A stretch of DNA of 64,000 nt from an uncultured Lachnobacterium sp. (GTDB lineage Bacteria > Bacillota > Clostridia > Lachnospirales > Lachnospiraceae), in contig CALAST010000096.1 of assembly GCA_937889225.1 (NCBI GenBank), positions 1 to 64,000 of the forward strand. The letters are read 5' to 3'. Below, one piece after another: positions 25,827 to 34,484 of the stretch. The position numbers were made by a program, and so were the translations under genes. The first letter of the stretch is position 1, and the number at the start of each line of letters is the position of its first letter. The notes beneath the pieces were generated by a model that did not search any database, was not told the origin of the DNA, and saw only the letters and a program-made list of their open reading frames with translations.

Positions 25827-26819
25827 TTAATCCATCAAAGTAGCTCTCATAATTGCTTTGATAGAATGCATACGGTTTTCCGCTTCATCAAATACAACAG
25901 AACGCCAGCTTTCAAATATTTCATCTGTTACTTCCAGTTCTGCTAAACCAAATTTTTCATGTACTTCACGACCTACTTTGGTATTTAAATCATGGTATGC
26001 CGGAAGACAATGCATAAAAATCGCATTTTCTTTTGCATTTTCAAATGCTTTTTCATTTACCTGATATGGAAGCAGGTCCTTAATACGTTCTTCCCAAATT
26101 TCATCCGGTTCTCCCATAGATACCCATACATCTGTATAAATAACATCTGCACCTTTGGTTGCTTCTTCCACATTTTCTGTCAACGTAATTTTAGCACCTG
26201 TTTCCTGACAAATTTCCTGACAATATCCTACTAATTTTGTATCCGGAAAATATTTTTTATTCGTACATACCACAAAATCCATACCTAATTTCGCACAGGT
26301 TACCATCAAAGAATTGGCCATATTAAAACGAGCATCACCCATATAAACTAACTTTACACCTTTTAATTTGCCTACATGTTCCCGTACTGTAAGCATATCT
26401 GCAATCATCTGTGTTGGATGGAATTCATCTGTAAGTCCATTCCAAATCGGAACGCCTGCATACTCTGCAAATGCATCTACAACTTCCTGCCCAAATCCAC
26501 GATATTCAATACCATCAAACATTCTGCCAAGGACTCTTGCTGTGTCTGCTACACTTTCTTTTTTTCCAAACTGAGATGCTGTAGAATCTAAATATGTAAC
26601 ATGCATACCCAAATCATGAGCTGCTACTTCGAATGCACAACGAGTTCTTGTACTTGTTTTTTCGAAAATAAGTGCAATATTTTTTCCTACCAAATCATCA
26701 TGACGAATGCCTTTTTTCTTTTTTTCTTTCAGCTCTGCTGCCAAATCGATTAAATATATGATTTCTTCTGTTGAGAAATCAAGTAATTTCAAAAAATGTC
26801 TGCCTTTTAAAGTCATCAT
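25827..26819 (-). CDS. argF: ornithine carbamoyltransferase
   Basis: The 330-residue enzyme has the carbamoyl-phosphate motif STRTR, the HPTQ motif, the DxxxSMG loop (YTDVWVSMGEPDE) that binds ornithine, and HCLPAYHD with the catalytic cysteine. It makes citrulline for arginine synthesis; a catabolic (arcB) role cannot be excluded because no arginine genes are adjacent. GGAGG precedes two consecutive ATG codons (26819 and 26816). It is monocistronic, with its own promoter at 26914-26942. Confidence 0.95.
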   Translation of the reverse strand: MMTLKGRHFLKLLDFSTEEIIYLIDLAAELKEKKKKGIRHDDLVGKNIALIFEKTSTRTRCAFEVAAHDLGMHVTYLDSTASQFGKKESVADTARVLGRMFDGIEYRGFGQEVVDAFAEYAGVPIWNGLTDEFHPTQMIADMLTVREHVGKLKGVKLVYMGDARFNMANSLMVTCAKLGMDFVVCTNKKYFPDTKLVGYCQEICQETGAKITLTENVEEATKGADVIYTDVWVSMGEPDEIWEERIKDLLPYQVNEKAFENAKENAIFMHCLPAYHDLNTKVGREVHEKFGLAELEVTDEIFESWRSVVFDEAENRMHSIKAIMRATLMD

Positions 26820-26913
26820 TATCCTCCTAAACCTTATAAAAAGTTCCGTACCTTTTTATTTTATGCAAAAATCCTCGCAATATCCGTTCTTAGATGGTTA
26901 CAAGATACTGCCT

Positions 26914-26942
26914 ATTTTACCCTATTTTGCTTGTAAATACAA
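26914..26942 (-). promoter_or_regulatory. promoter of argF
   Basis: TTGTAT (26937-26942) and TAAAAT (26914-26919) are 17 bases apart on the minus strand, 95 bases before the argF start. Confidence 0.6.
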
Positions 26943-26981
26943 GTAAGAAAGATAGCCTAATTCCGTTTTATCAAAACCACA

Positions 26982-27067
26982 GTTACTGTTCACACACCGG
27001 TAACAAGTAAAATTCACGTTTTCATACGTACTTAGCAGTAAGTGCTAAGGACTATGTGTACAGTAAC
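26982..27067. repeat. 86-bp dispersed repeat with terminal inverted repeats, copy 1
   Basis: The unit starts GTTACTGTTCACAC and ends GTGTACAGTAAC, giving about 13-bp terminal inverted repeats, and shares CATACGTACTTAGCAGTAA with the copy at 29337-29425. An inner hairpin is formed by TTAGCA and TGCTAA. No coding potential. It lies in the gap 26820-27191 with the argF promoter and a terminator. Confidence 0.75.
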
Positions 27068-27112
27068 AAATCACACTATCTATCGCATAATATAATTCAC
27101 AACATATATCCG

Positions 27113-27161
27113 CAACAAAAAAGCAGAAAGCAACATATCAATCCGATATATTACTTTCTGC
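27113..27161 (-). terminator. terminator of the cell wall hydrolase gene
   Basis: GCAGAAAG (27123-27130) pairs with CTTTCTGC (27154-27161), with ATAT pairing inside; TTTTTTGTTG follows on the minus strand. Confidence 0.65.
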
Positions 27162-27191
27162 GTTTAATCATATAAATATATTGCCTTATTA

Positions 27192-28349
27192 TTAATAAAA
27201 TACATGGCAACCAATTTCAAGACCTGTTCTTCCAAGGTTTTTCATACGGAAGTATAATGCACCACCGGTATTATCCACACCTGCTAATGCTTCTCTTGCT
27301 GCATCGTAGCAAGACTGTTTGATTGTTCCGGAAAGACGTTTTGCTAAAGCTCCGGATTTTACCGGTGTAAACTGTCCTTTCTGGTAAATAACGCCTTCAA
27401 TTGTATTTGGGAATTTGGAACTTTTTACACGATTCATAACAACTGCACCAACAGCTACCTGACCTTCGTATTTTTCTCCACCTGCTTCACATTGAATAAT
27501 TGCTGCAAGTAAAGTTACTTCATCTACGCTTGCAGATACAGCTTCTCCCTGCACGCGTTTTGCTTTTTTTGCCTGCTGTGCTTTCTTTGCTTCTTCAGCT
27601 TTTCTTTTTGCTTCTTCTTCCGCTCTTCTGATTTCTTCCTGTTCTTCTACGGTAAGTGCTTTTACTGTCTTAAGTTCTACATCTACATATTCCGCACTTA
27701 CATAACATGTTTTTGAGTTATAAACAACTGCAACCCATGCACCGTCTGTTACGGCTGTTGTATCCACTTTAATGGATTCACCTTTATCTAATACAGTCGC
27801 AACGTTTCCTTCTGTGCTCATTTCTTCACGAATACGAAGACCATCTGTTAAAGAAGTTGCCATAGTATTGCAAACTTCTTTTGCTAACTGAAGTGCTTCC
27901 GGTCCATATACACAATAATCATTTTTTACATATCCTTCTACATTGCCAGATTTAATTTTTGTCCATTCAGCACCTTTTTCCATTACTTCGGCTTTAGAAC
28001 CTTTGTATAAAGAACCTACAACCGCAGCATCTTCACTTGCTTCTGCACGTACATTTAAAGAATCTTCTACATTTGCCATAAGGCTTTTCTTCCATGCTAA
28101 TTCTTCTTGGCTTAACTTTGGTTGTTTTGTTCTTACTGTTTCTTCTACTGAAGTTGTTACAACTTCTACTTCTTCCGCTTCAATAGTTACTTCAAGATTT
28201 TCTTCAGCAACTGTTTCTGTACTATTTGTTACATTTTCTACTTTTGTTGGAACTTTTGCAGCATTATCAATTGTTACGGCTGTTGCAAGCACACCAGCTA
28301 AACCCATTACTGCAACTACTCTTGCCATCACTTTGAAATCTACCTTCAT
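27192..28349 (-). CDS. SleB-type cell wall hydrolase with SH3 domains
   Basis: The 385-residue protein starts with a signal or anchor segment (VMARVVAVMGLAGVLATAVT), has two SH3b domains (about 92-135, SLNVRAEASEDAAVVGSLY, and 165-225, DGLRIREEMSTEG), a charged EEAKRKAEEAKKAQQAKK linker and a C-terminal SleB/CwlJ domain (IIQCEAGGEKYEGQVAVGAVVMNRV, LYFRMKNLG). The acidic residue of QCEAGGE is the likely catalyst. It is exported and cuts peptidoglycan. A consensus promoter lies at 28447-28475. Confidence 0.88.
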   Translation of the reverse strand: MKVDFKVMARVVAVMGLAGVLATAVTIDNAAKVPTKVENVTNSTETVAEENLEVTIEAEEVEVVTTSVEETVRTKQPKLSQEELAWKKSLMANVEDSLNVRAEASEDAAVVGSLYKGSKAEVMEKGAEWTKIKSGNVEGYVKNDYCVYGPEALQLAKEVCNTMATSLTDGLRIREEMSTEGNVATVLDKGESIKVDTTAVTDGAWVAVVYNSKTCYVSAEYVDVELKTVKALTVEEQEEIRRAEEEAKRKAEEAKKAQQAKKAKRVQGEAVSASVDEVTLLAAIIQCEAGGEKYEGQVAVGAVVMNRVKSSKFPNTIEGVIYQKGQFTPVKSGALAKRLSGTIKQSCYDAAREALAGVDNTGGALYFRMKNLGRTGLEIGCHVFY

Positions 28350-28446
28350 AAATCCTCCATAAAAATTAGATATTGTTAAATTATCTTTCGTTTTTTTTAC
28401 TTTTTTTAAACTTTTGTTTCAAATGTTACAACTTTGTTACAATCGC

Positions 28447-28475
28447 ATTATAGCAAAGGGTTTTATATTTGTCAA
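28447..28475 (-). promoter_or_regulatory. consensus promoter of the cell wall hydrolase
   Basis: Perfect TTGACA (28470-28475) and TATAAT (28447-28452) are 17 bases apart. Two TTGTAAC repeats 11 bases apart follow in the untranslated leader. Confidence 0.8.
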
Positions 28476-28615
28476 ATATTTGTTATATTTTTTTATTTAC
28501 AAATTTTTTAGGCTTAAAAATACAATTTTTTATACATAATATACATTTTTCTTAGCTAAAATCATGCATTTTTTAGGCATATTTTCTTTTTTCTTTTTTA
28601 CTCTTAAAAAATCAT

Positions 28616-28658
28616 AAAAAAAATGTATGTCCCAATGACTTGAAACATACATTTTTTT
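28616..28658. terminator. bidirectional terminator
   Basis: AAAAATGTATGT (28619-28630) pairs with ACATACATTTTT (28645-28656) and is flanked by A and T runs. It serves the minus-strand gene ending at 28852. The gap 28350-28851 otherwise holds only the hydrolase promoter and AT-rich sequence. Confidence 0.6.
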
Positions 28659-28851
28659 GTAACTTTTATTGTAACATTTTCTTATCATTTATTTCCTAAA
28701 CGCTAAATATCCCCTTATATACGGCCGATGTTTTCACAAATAAACTCAAAACTTCCTTAATAATTACTAATTTATATATCAACAATCTATATCTATCCTT
28801 TTTTCAGATGTCAATTGTCATATTTTCCTTGTTCCATTAAGCTATATATTA

Positions 28852-29127
28852 TTAAGGAAAGATTTCCTGCAATACATTTTGAATCAATTCGTTCTTCTCT
28901 TCGTCATCTTTCAACCCGGACCTGCGAGTATCTAATGCAGCATATCTCGATACCTTACTTTCTTCCTCCGTTTCTTCTATAATATATGTAACATATTTTT
29001 CAACCTTCTTTTGCATCGTATCAATCTGTTTTTTCACATGATTCATCTTTAGTAATAAGAAAACAAGCAGAATACCTATAATCCCTAATGTTGCTAATAT
29101 GACAAGTTGTATTTGCTGATAATCCAT
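28852..29127 (-). CDS. small membrane-anchored protein, unknown function
   Basis: I start it at 29127 (MDYQQIQLVILATLGIIGILLVFLLLK split over one membrane span, residues 5-26) because GGAGGG lies 7 bases upstream. The 91-residue product continues as a coiled coil (KKQIDTMQKKVEKYVTYIIEETEEE) and ends with ELIQNVLQEIFP. The layout, an N-terminal span plus cytoplasmic helix, is common to small Lachnospiraceae membrane proteins. No function can be given. Confidence 0.65.
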   Translation of the reverse strand: MDYQQIQLVILATLGIIGILLVFLLLKMNHVKKQIDTMQKKVEKYVTYIIEETEEESKVSRYAALDTRRSGLKDDEEKNELIQNVLQEIFP

Positions 29128-29270
29128 TCTGCACCCTCCTTTACTATTTTCTAAAATCATTATACCGAAAAGATACTTTTTCCGAAAGATACTTGTCCTA
29201 ACTTTTCGCCGCAAGTTTTTCCTTTTTTCGACATACATGTAGATATTTGCAATCCGCACTTGAACGCAGG

Positions 29271-29303
29271 CAAGTAGCGAAAGCGGATTGCGAGTGTCCG
29301 CTT
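29271..29303. repeat. dispersed GGATTGCGA repeat, copy 1
   Basis: AAGTAGCGAAAGCGGATTGCGA and flanks resemble the reverse complements of 41581-41607 and 58381-58410. It also pairs with the TTGCAATCCGC just upstream (29247-29257). Confidence 0.5.
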
Positions 29304-29336
29304 TACTTCGTGGACTTTCTTAATTCGGTTAAAATA

Positions 29337-29425
29337 ATTACTGTTCACATGTGACCAGTAACATGTAAAATTCACGGTTCCATACGTACTTAGCAGTAAA
29401 TGCTAAGTAATGGGTGTACAGTAAC
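29337..29425. repeat. 86-bp dispersed repeat, copy 2
   Basis: It shares terminal TTACTGTTCACA and GTGTACAGTAAC and the inner CATACGTACTTAGCAGTAA with copy 1 at 26982-27067, in the same orientation; the two differ by substitutions and short indels. Confidence 0.75.
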
Positions 29426-29457
29426 TTAAAATATTCTTTATAGTTTTACTTTCTTTG

Positions 29458-29488
29458 TTGACATTTCCATCTTTACGTATAATATAAT
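29458..29488 (+). promoter_or_regulatory. promoter of murG
   Basis: A perfect TTGACA (29458-29463) is followed by overlapping TATAAT copies at 29478-29483 and 29483-29488. Spacing to the first is 14 and to the second 19, so the exact -10 is unsure. Confidence 0.55.
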
Positions 29489-29537
29489 TAAAATAAGAAT
29501 AAAGTAAGTTGCTTTTGTAAAAATTTTGAAAGGAGAA

Positions 29538-29582
29538 ATGGTTGCCCCTCCTAGTGCTAAACGCAGTAGATTGTGCAGCTAA
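29538..29582 (+). CDS. possible 14-residue leader peptide before murG
   Basis: AAAGGAG precedes an ATG at 29538 that opens MVAPPSAKRSRLCS and stops at 29580-29582, thirteen bases before the murG ATG. AGGAG (29531-29535) could pair with CTCCT (29547-29551), hiding the site. It may couple or limit murG translation. The same ribosome site could serve a TTG at 29542 that is in frame with murG and adds 18 residues. Confidence 0.3.
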   Translation: MVAPPSAKRSRLCS

Positions 29583-29595
29583 TAATCGTTTATTT

Positions 29596-30663
29596 ATGAA
29601 AAAAATAGTTATGACAGGAGGAGGTACTGCCGGTCACGTTACTCCTAATATTGCTCTTATGCCGGCATTAAAAGAAGCCGGATATGATATCAATTATATT
29701 GGTTCTTATAATGGCATAGAACGAAATCTTATTGAAGCACAGGGAATACCTTATCATGGTATTGCATCCGGTAAACTTCGCAGATACTTTGATTTTAAAA
29801 ATTTCTCTGACCCGTTTAAAGTTGTAAAAGGACTAGGGCAAGCCGTAAGGCTTATGCATAAATTAAAACCGGATATTGTTTTTTCAAAAGGGGGATTTGT
29901 TTCCGTTCCTGTGGTACTTGCTGCAAAATTGTGTAATATTCCTGCTATTATCCACGAATCTGATATTACACCGGGACTTGCTAACCGCATTGCCATAAAA
30001 GGGGCAAAAAAAGTCTGCTGCAATTTTCCTGAAACATTAAAATATCTTCCATCTGAAAAAGCAGTTCTTACAGGCTCTCCTATCCGTCGGGAATTATTTA
30101 GCGGAAATAAAGATGCAGCCCGTAAACTCTGTCATTTTCCATCTGATACAAAACCGGTATTACTGATTATTGGCGGCAGTTTAGGCTCTCGTGCAATTAA
30201 TGAAGCAGTACGAAAAGTATTAAATGAACTTTTAAAAGATTTTTATATTATTCATCTTTGCGGAAAAGGAAATCTTGATGAAACATTAAACGGAGTAACC
30301 GGATATGCCCAGTTTGAATATGCCAATAAAGAATTAACAGATATGTTAGCTTTAGCTGATATTGCAATTTCAAGAGCAGGTGCAAACTCCATTTGTGAAC
30401 TTCTTGCTTTACACAAACCACATATTTTAATTCCACTTTCTGCTGCTGCCAGTCGTGGTGACCAGATTTTAAATGCAAACTCATTTAAGAACCAAGGTTT
30501 CTCTTATGTTATAGAAGAAGAAACATTAAACGACACTTTATTACTTGATTCCGTAAAACAAGTATATAAAAACAGACAGCTTTATATTGATGCAATGGAA
30601 AATAGTGGGCAAATAGATTCCATCGAAACGATTCTAAATCTTATAAAAACAGAAACAAAATAA
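29596..30663 (+). CDS. murG: MurG, undecaprenyl-PP-MurNAc-pentapeptide GlcNAc transferase
   Basis: From the ATG at 29596 the 355-residue protein begins MKKIVMTGGGTAGHVTPNIAL, with the first glycine-rich loop, then IGGSLGSRAINE (second loop) and SRAGANSICELLALHKPHILIPL, the UDP-GlcNAc site. It makes lipid II at the membrane. The ATG lacks a close ribosome site; an in-frame TTG at 29542 with GGAG 6 bases upstream would add 18 unusual residues. It stands alone here, outside a division and cell wall cluster, and may be an additional or relocated copy. Confidence 0.92.
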   Translation: MKKIVMTGGGTAGHVTPNIALMPALKEAGYDINYIGSYNGIERNLIEAQGIPYHGIASGKLRRYFDFKNFSDPFKVVKGLGQAVRLMHKLKPDIVFSKGGFVSVPVVLAAKLCNIPAIIHESDITPGLANRIAIKGAKKVCCNFPETLKYLPSEKAVLTGSPIRRELFSGNKDAARKLCHFPSDTKPVLLIIGGSLGSRAINEAVRKVLNELLKDFYIIHLCGKGNLDETLNGVTGYAQFEYANKELTDMLALADIAISRAGANSICELLALHKPHILIPLSAAASRGDQILNANSFKNQGFSYVIEEETLNDTLLLDSVKQVYKNRQLYIDAMENSGQIDSIETILNLIKTETK

Positions 30664-30670
30664 CCTTTCG

Positions 30671-30735
30671 AAAAAACGGTAATCGGATAATACTGCCTGA
30701 ACTTTATTTATTATCCGATTACCGTTTTCTTTTTA
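30671..30735. terminator. bidirectional terminator between murG and HIT gene
   Basis: A perfect 19-bp stem, 30673-30691 with 30710-30728, is flanked by A-run and T-run, between two converging genes. Confidence 0.85.
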
Positions 30736-30743
30736 AGCGAATT

Positions 30744-31163
30744 TTACTGCATTTTCATTTCTTCACAAAGGGCTTTCAATTCTTCTCCCGAAAATGTTTC
30801 ATGGCTCCATGTAAGCATATTTTGATTATTTGTACCTTGATAACGTGGCACAAGATGCATATGGAAATGGAATACTGTCTGTCCGGCAATTTCTCCATTG
30901 TTCTGTAAAACGTTATATCCCTCGCACCCTAAAACTTCTTTCTCATGGGTAATTACTTTCTGTGCTACCTTTATGGCTTTTCCCAAAAGTTCCGGTTCCA
31001 TTTCATATAAATCTGCATAATGCTCTTTTGGAATTACAAGAGCATGACCTTTCGTTGCAGGACTTACATCTAAGATAACCTTAAAATCATCATCCTCATA
31101 AATGGTGTTTGATGGAATTTCGCCTCCAATAAGCTTACAAAAAATACAATTACAATCTTTCAT
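30744..31163 (-). CDS. HIT-family nucleotide hydrolase
   Basis: A 139-residue protein with CNCIFCKLIGGEIP at the start, LDVSPATKGHALVIPKEH in the middle and the catalytic histidine triad HFHMHL. It matches the Hint/HinT branch, which cleaves adenosine phosphoramidates or related adducts; the N-terminal cysteines may bind zinc. GGGAG precedes the ATG. It is a single gene converging on murG. Confidence 0.92.
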   Translation of the reverse strand: MKDCNCIFCKLIGGEIPSNTIYEDDDFKVILDVSPATKGHALVIPKEHYADLYEMEPELLGKAIKVAQKVITHEKEVLGCEGYNVLQNNGEIAGQTVFHFHMHLVPRYQGTNNQNMLTWSHETFSGEELKALCEEMKMQ

Positions 31164-31274
31164 TTTTTATCTCCCTTCTATATCCTACTGTCGAATATTG
31201 TAACTTGTTGTAAATAGTTTTAAATTGCCTTTTTTATCCATTAATGCTAAACTCCTTTTCATGGAGGTGTCATT

Positions 31275-31961
31275 ATGGCAAATGATAAAAATTACACATT
31301 TATAATTCATGAAATCAAAAACAATGTTACGCTTCTTCAAAGTGCATTACAGTTAATGAAGAAAACGCATCCGGAAATCGGTTCTTACGAAGAATGGGAT
31401 ACTATCCATTCTGCTTTTTCAGACCTTTCCAATATTTTTTGCAATATTGCAGAACCAAAAAATCTTTCACAAATGCAAATGACTACGGAAACCATCGATT
31501 CTTTTCTTACATCCTTTGAGATACGTGTAAGACAGCTTTGTTCGATTGCTGAAGTTTCAGTTCCTATGTTTGAACACCGAACACGCCAATCTTCACTTCA
31601 AACGAAACAAGCTCCATTTTCTATTTCCATAAATGCTCCTTTGTTAGAGCGAGCATTGCTGAATTTGGTACAAAATGCAATTGATGCTATGAAAAACAGC
31701 GATTCTAAAACATTGCTTATACACACAAACTGTGATAACCATAAATTTTGTATTTCCATTACAGATAGCGGAATCGGTATGACAGAAGAAATATTAGATC
31801 TTATGTATACACCATCCTTTACTACAAAAGGCAATGGACTTGGGCTCGGACTTTGCATAGTAAAAGAAATCATACATGCTCATCACGGAACACTTTTATG
31901 TACCTCTATTCCGAATGAAGGAACGACTTTTACGATTCTGCTTCCTGTTACAAATAATTAA
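31275..31961 (+). CDS. short histidine kinase without sensor domain
   Basis: The 228-residue protein consists only of a dimerization helix with an HEIKN H-box (His 12) and a HATPase_c domain: LLNLVQNAIDAM (N box), DSGIGM (G1), SFTTKGNGLGLGLCIV (G2). There is no membrane or sensor domain and no response regulator next to it. H-boxes of this kind occur in sporulation-type kinases. GGAGG lies 8 bases before the ATG. Its last four bases overlap the end of the converging flavodoxin gene. Confidence 0.85.
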   Translation: MANDKNYTFIIHEIKNNVTLLQSALQLMKKTHPEIGSYEEWDTIHSAFSDLSNIFCNIAEPKNLSQMQMTTETIDSFLTSFEIRVRQLCSIAEVSVPMFEHRTRQSSLQTKQAPFSISINAPLLERALLNLVQNAIDAMKNSDSKTLLIHTNCDNHKFCISITDSGIGMTEEILDLMYTPSFTTKGNGLGLGLCIVKEIIHAHHGTLLCTSIPNEGTTFTILLPVTNN

Positions 31962-32947
31962 AACGGAAATAATTGATCTAACATATTTAGAGTCTTAAAA
32001 TTTCCCTTTGCGGTCATTTGTCCGGTCATAAATGCTCTTTGGAATGTCATCCTTCCATCTACAATGGAATGCATGGCATCCACAGACATTTTTCCATGCA
32101 CGTCTGCACTTTCTTCCTGCCCATAAAATACCCTTAACTGACTATGATTTACATGTACATGCAATGGTTTTTTATAGCCCTCAAAAGAGAATAAATAATC
32201 TGCTGCAAAGTTTTCTTGCGGTACAAACTTATCTTCAAAATCTTTTATAAATAAGGTTTCTTCGTCTCCTAATGTTTTTCCCATCATTCCCTTAAACATA
32301 GAGGCCAATTCTTCAATATCTTCTTTTTGTTTCTTTACATAACTATCATCTGATACATACTTGGATAACTGCTCGCTTTCTTGTGGAGTCAGCTCTATCT
32401 GTGGTGCACACAATACACTTTGTCTGACAGCAGAATTGCTTCCCGGCAAGTTTCTTACTTTTTGCGATATAGAGCGATATAAATTTTCTGCGTTCTTCTC
32501 TATAATCAATGTATAATCCTTATTCATTTCAAAAGAAATCAAATCTTCTACATAACCACATAAACCCGAACAAGGAAGTCCACCCAAAATCTCCCATGCA
32601 TTCGCAAGTGTCAGTTTTCCTTCTCTTTCCCCATAAGTCGTAGACATAACAACCGGCTGCATATAAAGTGTACTGATTTTTTCTTTATCTCCATATAGCC
32701 AACATGAATCTAAGAACTGCTGCATATATCCGCCAATTCCAAACCATTCGATTGTAGTTGCCAAGATAATGCCATCTGCATCTTTAAATGTCTGTGGCAA
32801 TGTCGCAATTTCATTCTTATGTTCATAAATATTGTATCGTTCCACATTTACACGAAGCTCCGAAAGAACTTCTTCCATTTTTGTTAGCACATACAATGTG
32901 GGGTCATCTAAAAGACCTCTCCCACCATAATATATATTGACTTTCAT
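31958..32947 (-). CDS. flavodoxin-like/SCP2 two-domain protein
   Basis: I start it at 32947 (MKVNIYYGGRG) with GAGG 7 bases upstream. The first 180 residues form an NADPH-dependent FMN reductase/flavodoxin fold (GIILATTIEWFGIGGYMQQFLDSCW, MSTTYGEREG). The last 110 resemble an SCP2 lipid-carrier domain (HVHVNHSQLRV, DGRMTFQRAFMTGQMTAKGNFKTLNMLDQLF). The combination suggests redox chemistry on a bound hydrophobic ligand. The substrate is unknown. It is transcribed alone. Confidence 0.75.
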   Translation of the reverse strand: MKVNIYYGGRGLLDDPTLYVLTKMEEVLSELRVNVERYNIYEHKNEIATLPQTFKDADGIILATTIEWFGIGGYMQQFLDSCWLYGDKEKISTLYMQPVVMSTTYGEREGKLTLANAWEILGGLPCSGLCGYVEDLISFEMNKDYTLIIEKNAENLYRSISQKVRNLPGSNSAVRQSVLCAPQIELTPQESEQLSKYVSDDSYVKKQKEDIEELASMFKGMMGKTLGDEETLFIKDFEDKFVPQENFAADYLFSFEGYKKPLHVHVNHSQLRVFYGQEESADVHGKMSVDAMHSIVDGRMTFQRAFMTGQMTAKGNFKTLNMLDQLFPF

Positions 32948-33013
32948 AAAATACCTCACTAAGCTTTTTATTTAGTATATAAATTTTGGCATTTAAAATC
33001 AATATCCTATTTG

Positions 33014-34204
33014 CTACAAAAAACGATATCTTACATCTGCAAAACGAATAATGTCATTTTCTTTTAATTGTACTCGTTTTTTATAAATCAGAGGTTCTTC
33101 ATTTAAAAATGTACCATTTGTAGAATTTAAATCTTCTATATAATAGTTTTTTTCTAAATATTCAATCTTCGCATGCATACGGCTTATGGTTTCCCTATCT
33201 AAAAATAACTCCACCCCTTCTTCTTTTCCAATTGTACAAGACATGCCTTGAATTTGAAAATCGGGATAGTGTTCCATGCCTTCATACATCAAAAAGCCTC
33301 TCGCACCCTTTCCCGGCTGGGTTAAGCACACAGTTGGATGTATTTCCTGCACTTGTATCTGCGTTTTCTCATTTTCTTCTGCCCGAGTTGGATATACAAC
33401 TTGAACTTCCTCTATTTTGTCTGCTTTTTTATCTTTTTTGGTCATTAACTCTGCCGGTGTTTTATTTAACAATTGTACTATCTTATTCCATAATTCTTTT
33501 AATTTAAAAAAATCTCCTATCCTACGTTTCTTTTTTTCCGCTTCGCTTTTGCTTACTTCTTTTTTTATGGTTTTAGAAACTGCTTCTCTTTTTCTCTCAC
33601 TGGAATTTTCCTCTTGTACTCTTGTAGCTTCTTGTGTTGCCTTTTCTTCTTGTGCCTTTCCTCTTGCATCTAATATCGCATCCTTAATATCCATAATGCT
33701 GTAACTTTCATTTAAGGTCATTTCATATATCCCATAGGCTGCATGTACTGCATCTTTATCCTTATGGTCAACTTTTGTAAGCAGATATTCCATTAATTGC
33801 TGCAATTCTGAAAACACTTCATGCTTACTTCCGGGATAAATCGTGAATAAAATTTCCTCGCTGCCATTTCCAATAAAAATAAGTTCAGGATCTAATACCA
33901 TACAATTTACATCAATTAAATTCCACTCCAATATTTCCAACTGATTGCATATGCTTAAAATAATCTTTTCAATAAAGGTAACGCCAATGGTTTTCATTTT
34001 GCAATATGTATCCAATGCCTGTTTTCCGGATATATTGTACCAATATTGTCCTGCCCCATTTACATAACATTTTTCAACTGGCAATAATCCCGACAAATGT
34101 TTTTTCAACATCATCCTCTCATCAAAAGAGGCATCTATCCCTGCCGGAATTTTCATATAACTCCTGCTTACATTTCTTTCATATATAATTTCGCGATTAA
34201 TCAT
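33014..34204 (-). CDS. DUF6382/FHA-domain protein of the Tad locus
   Basis: The start is 34204 (MINREIIYERN) with GGGAG 5 bases upstream; 396 residues. The N-terminal 180 residues match the DUF6382 type; a charged Lys/Glu-rich linker (about 195-275) follows; the last 90 residues are an FHA domain with GKEEGVELFLDRETISRMHAKI and LNSTNGTFLN. FHA domains bind phosphothreonine, so it may read the output of a Ser/Thr kinase such as the one at 46055. It is last in the Tad operon. Confidence 0.8.
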   Translation of the reverse strand: MINREIIYERNVSRSYMKIPAGIDASFDERMMLKKHLSGLLPVEKCYVNGAGQYWYNISGKQALDTYCKMKTIGVTFIEKIILSICNQLEILEWNLIDVNCMVLDPELIFIGNGSEEILFTIYPGSKHEVFSELQQLMEYLLTKVDHKDKDAVHAAYGIYEMTLNESYSIMDIKDAILDARGKAQEEKATQEATRVQEENSSERKREAVSKTIKKEVSKSEAEKKKRRIGDFFKLKELWNKIVQLLNKTPAELMTKKDKKADKIEEVQVVYPTRAEENEKTQIQVQEIHPTVCLTQPGKGARGFLMYEGMEHYPDFQIQGMSCTIGKEEGVELFLDRETISRMHAKIEYLEKNYYIEDLNSTNGTFLNEEPLIYKKRVQLKENDIIRFADVRYRFL

Positions 34205-34286
34205 TTTTTCTCCCTTTTTTCTTGTTATCACAGATACCGGCAAGCTACTCACATTTCTTTTTCATAGAATACAAATTGCTTTTATT

Positions 34287-34484
34287 TTATTCCATATTCC
34301 ACTTATGATAAGCATAAAATGTTTCCATTACCTCTATCTCTAGTCTGTCATATTGCTCAATTTTCGTACATTCTTCATAAAAAGCGATTGCAGTATTCAT
34401 CACAACTAATACAATTCCTAAAAAAAGAGGTACTAACACAGCGGCTTCCACGGTATAACTTGCTTTTTTCCAATTTATCCACAT
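34287..34484 (-). CDS. TadE-like pseudopilin, small
   Basis: A 65-residue protein with the class III leader pattern KASYTVEAAVLVPLFLGIVLVV followed by a short exoplasmic tail. The E after the TV cleavage region matches TadE/TadF prepilins, which are cut by the TadV peptidase. GGAGG lies before the ATG. It overlaps the prepilin peptidase gene by ten bases. It is very short, perhaps a minor pilin. Confidence 0.75.
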   Translation of the reverse strand: MWINWKKASYTVEAAVLVPLFLGIVLVVMNTAIAFYEECTKIEQYDRLEIEVMETFYAYHKWNME

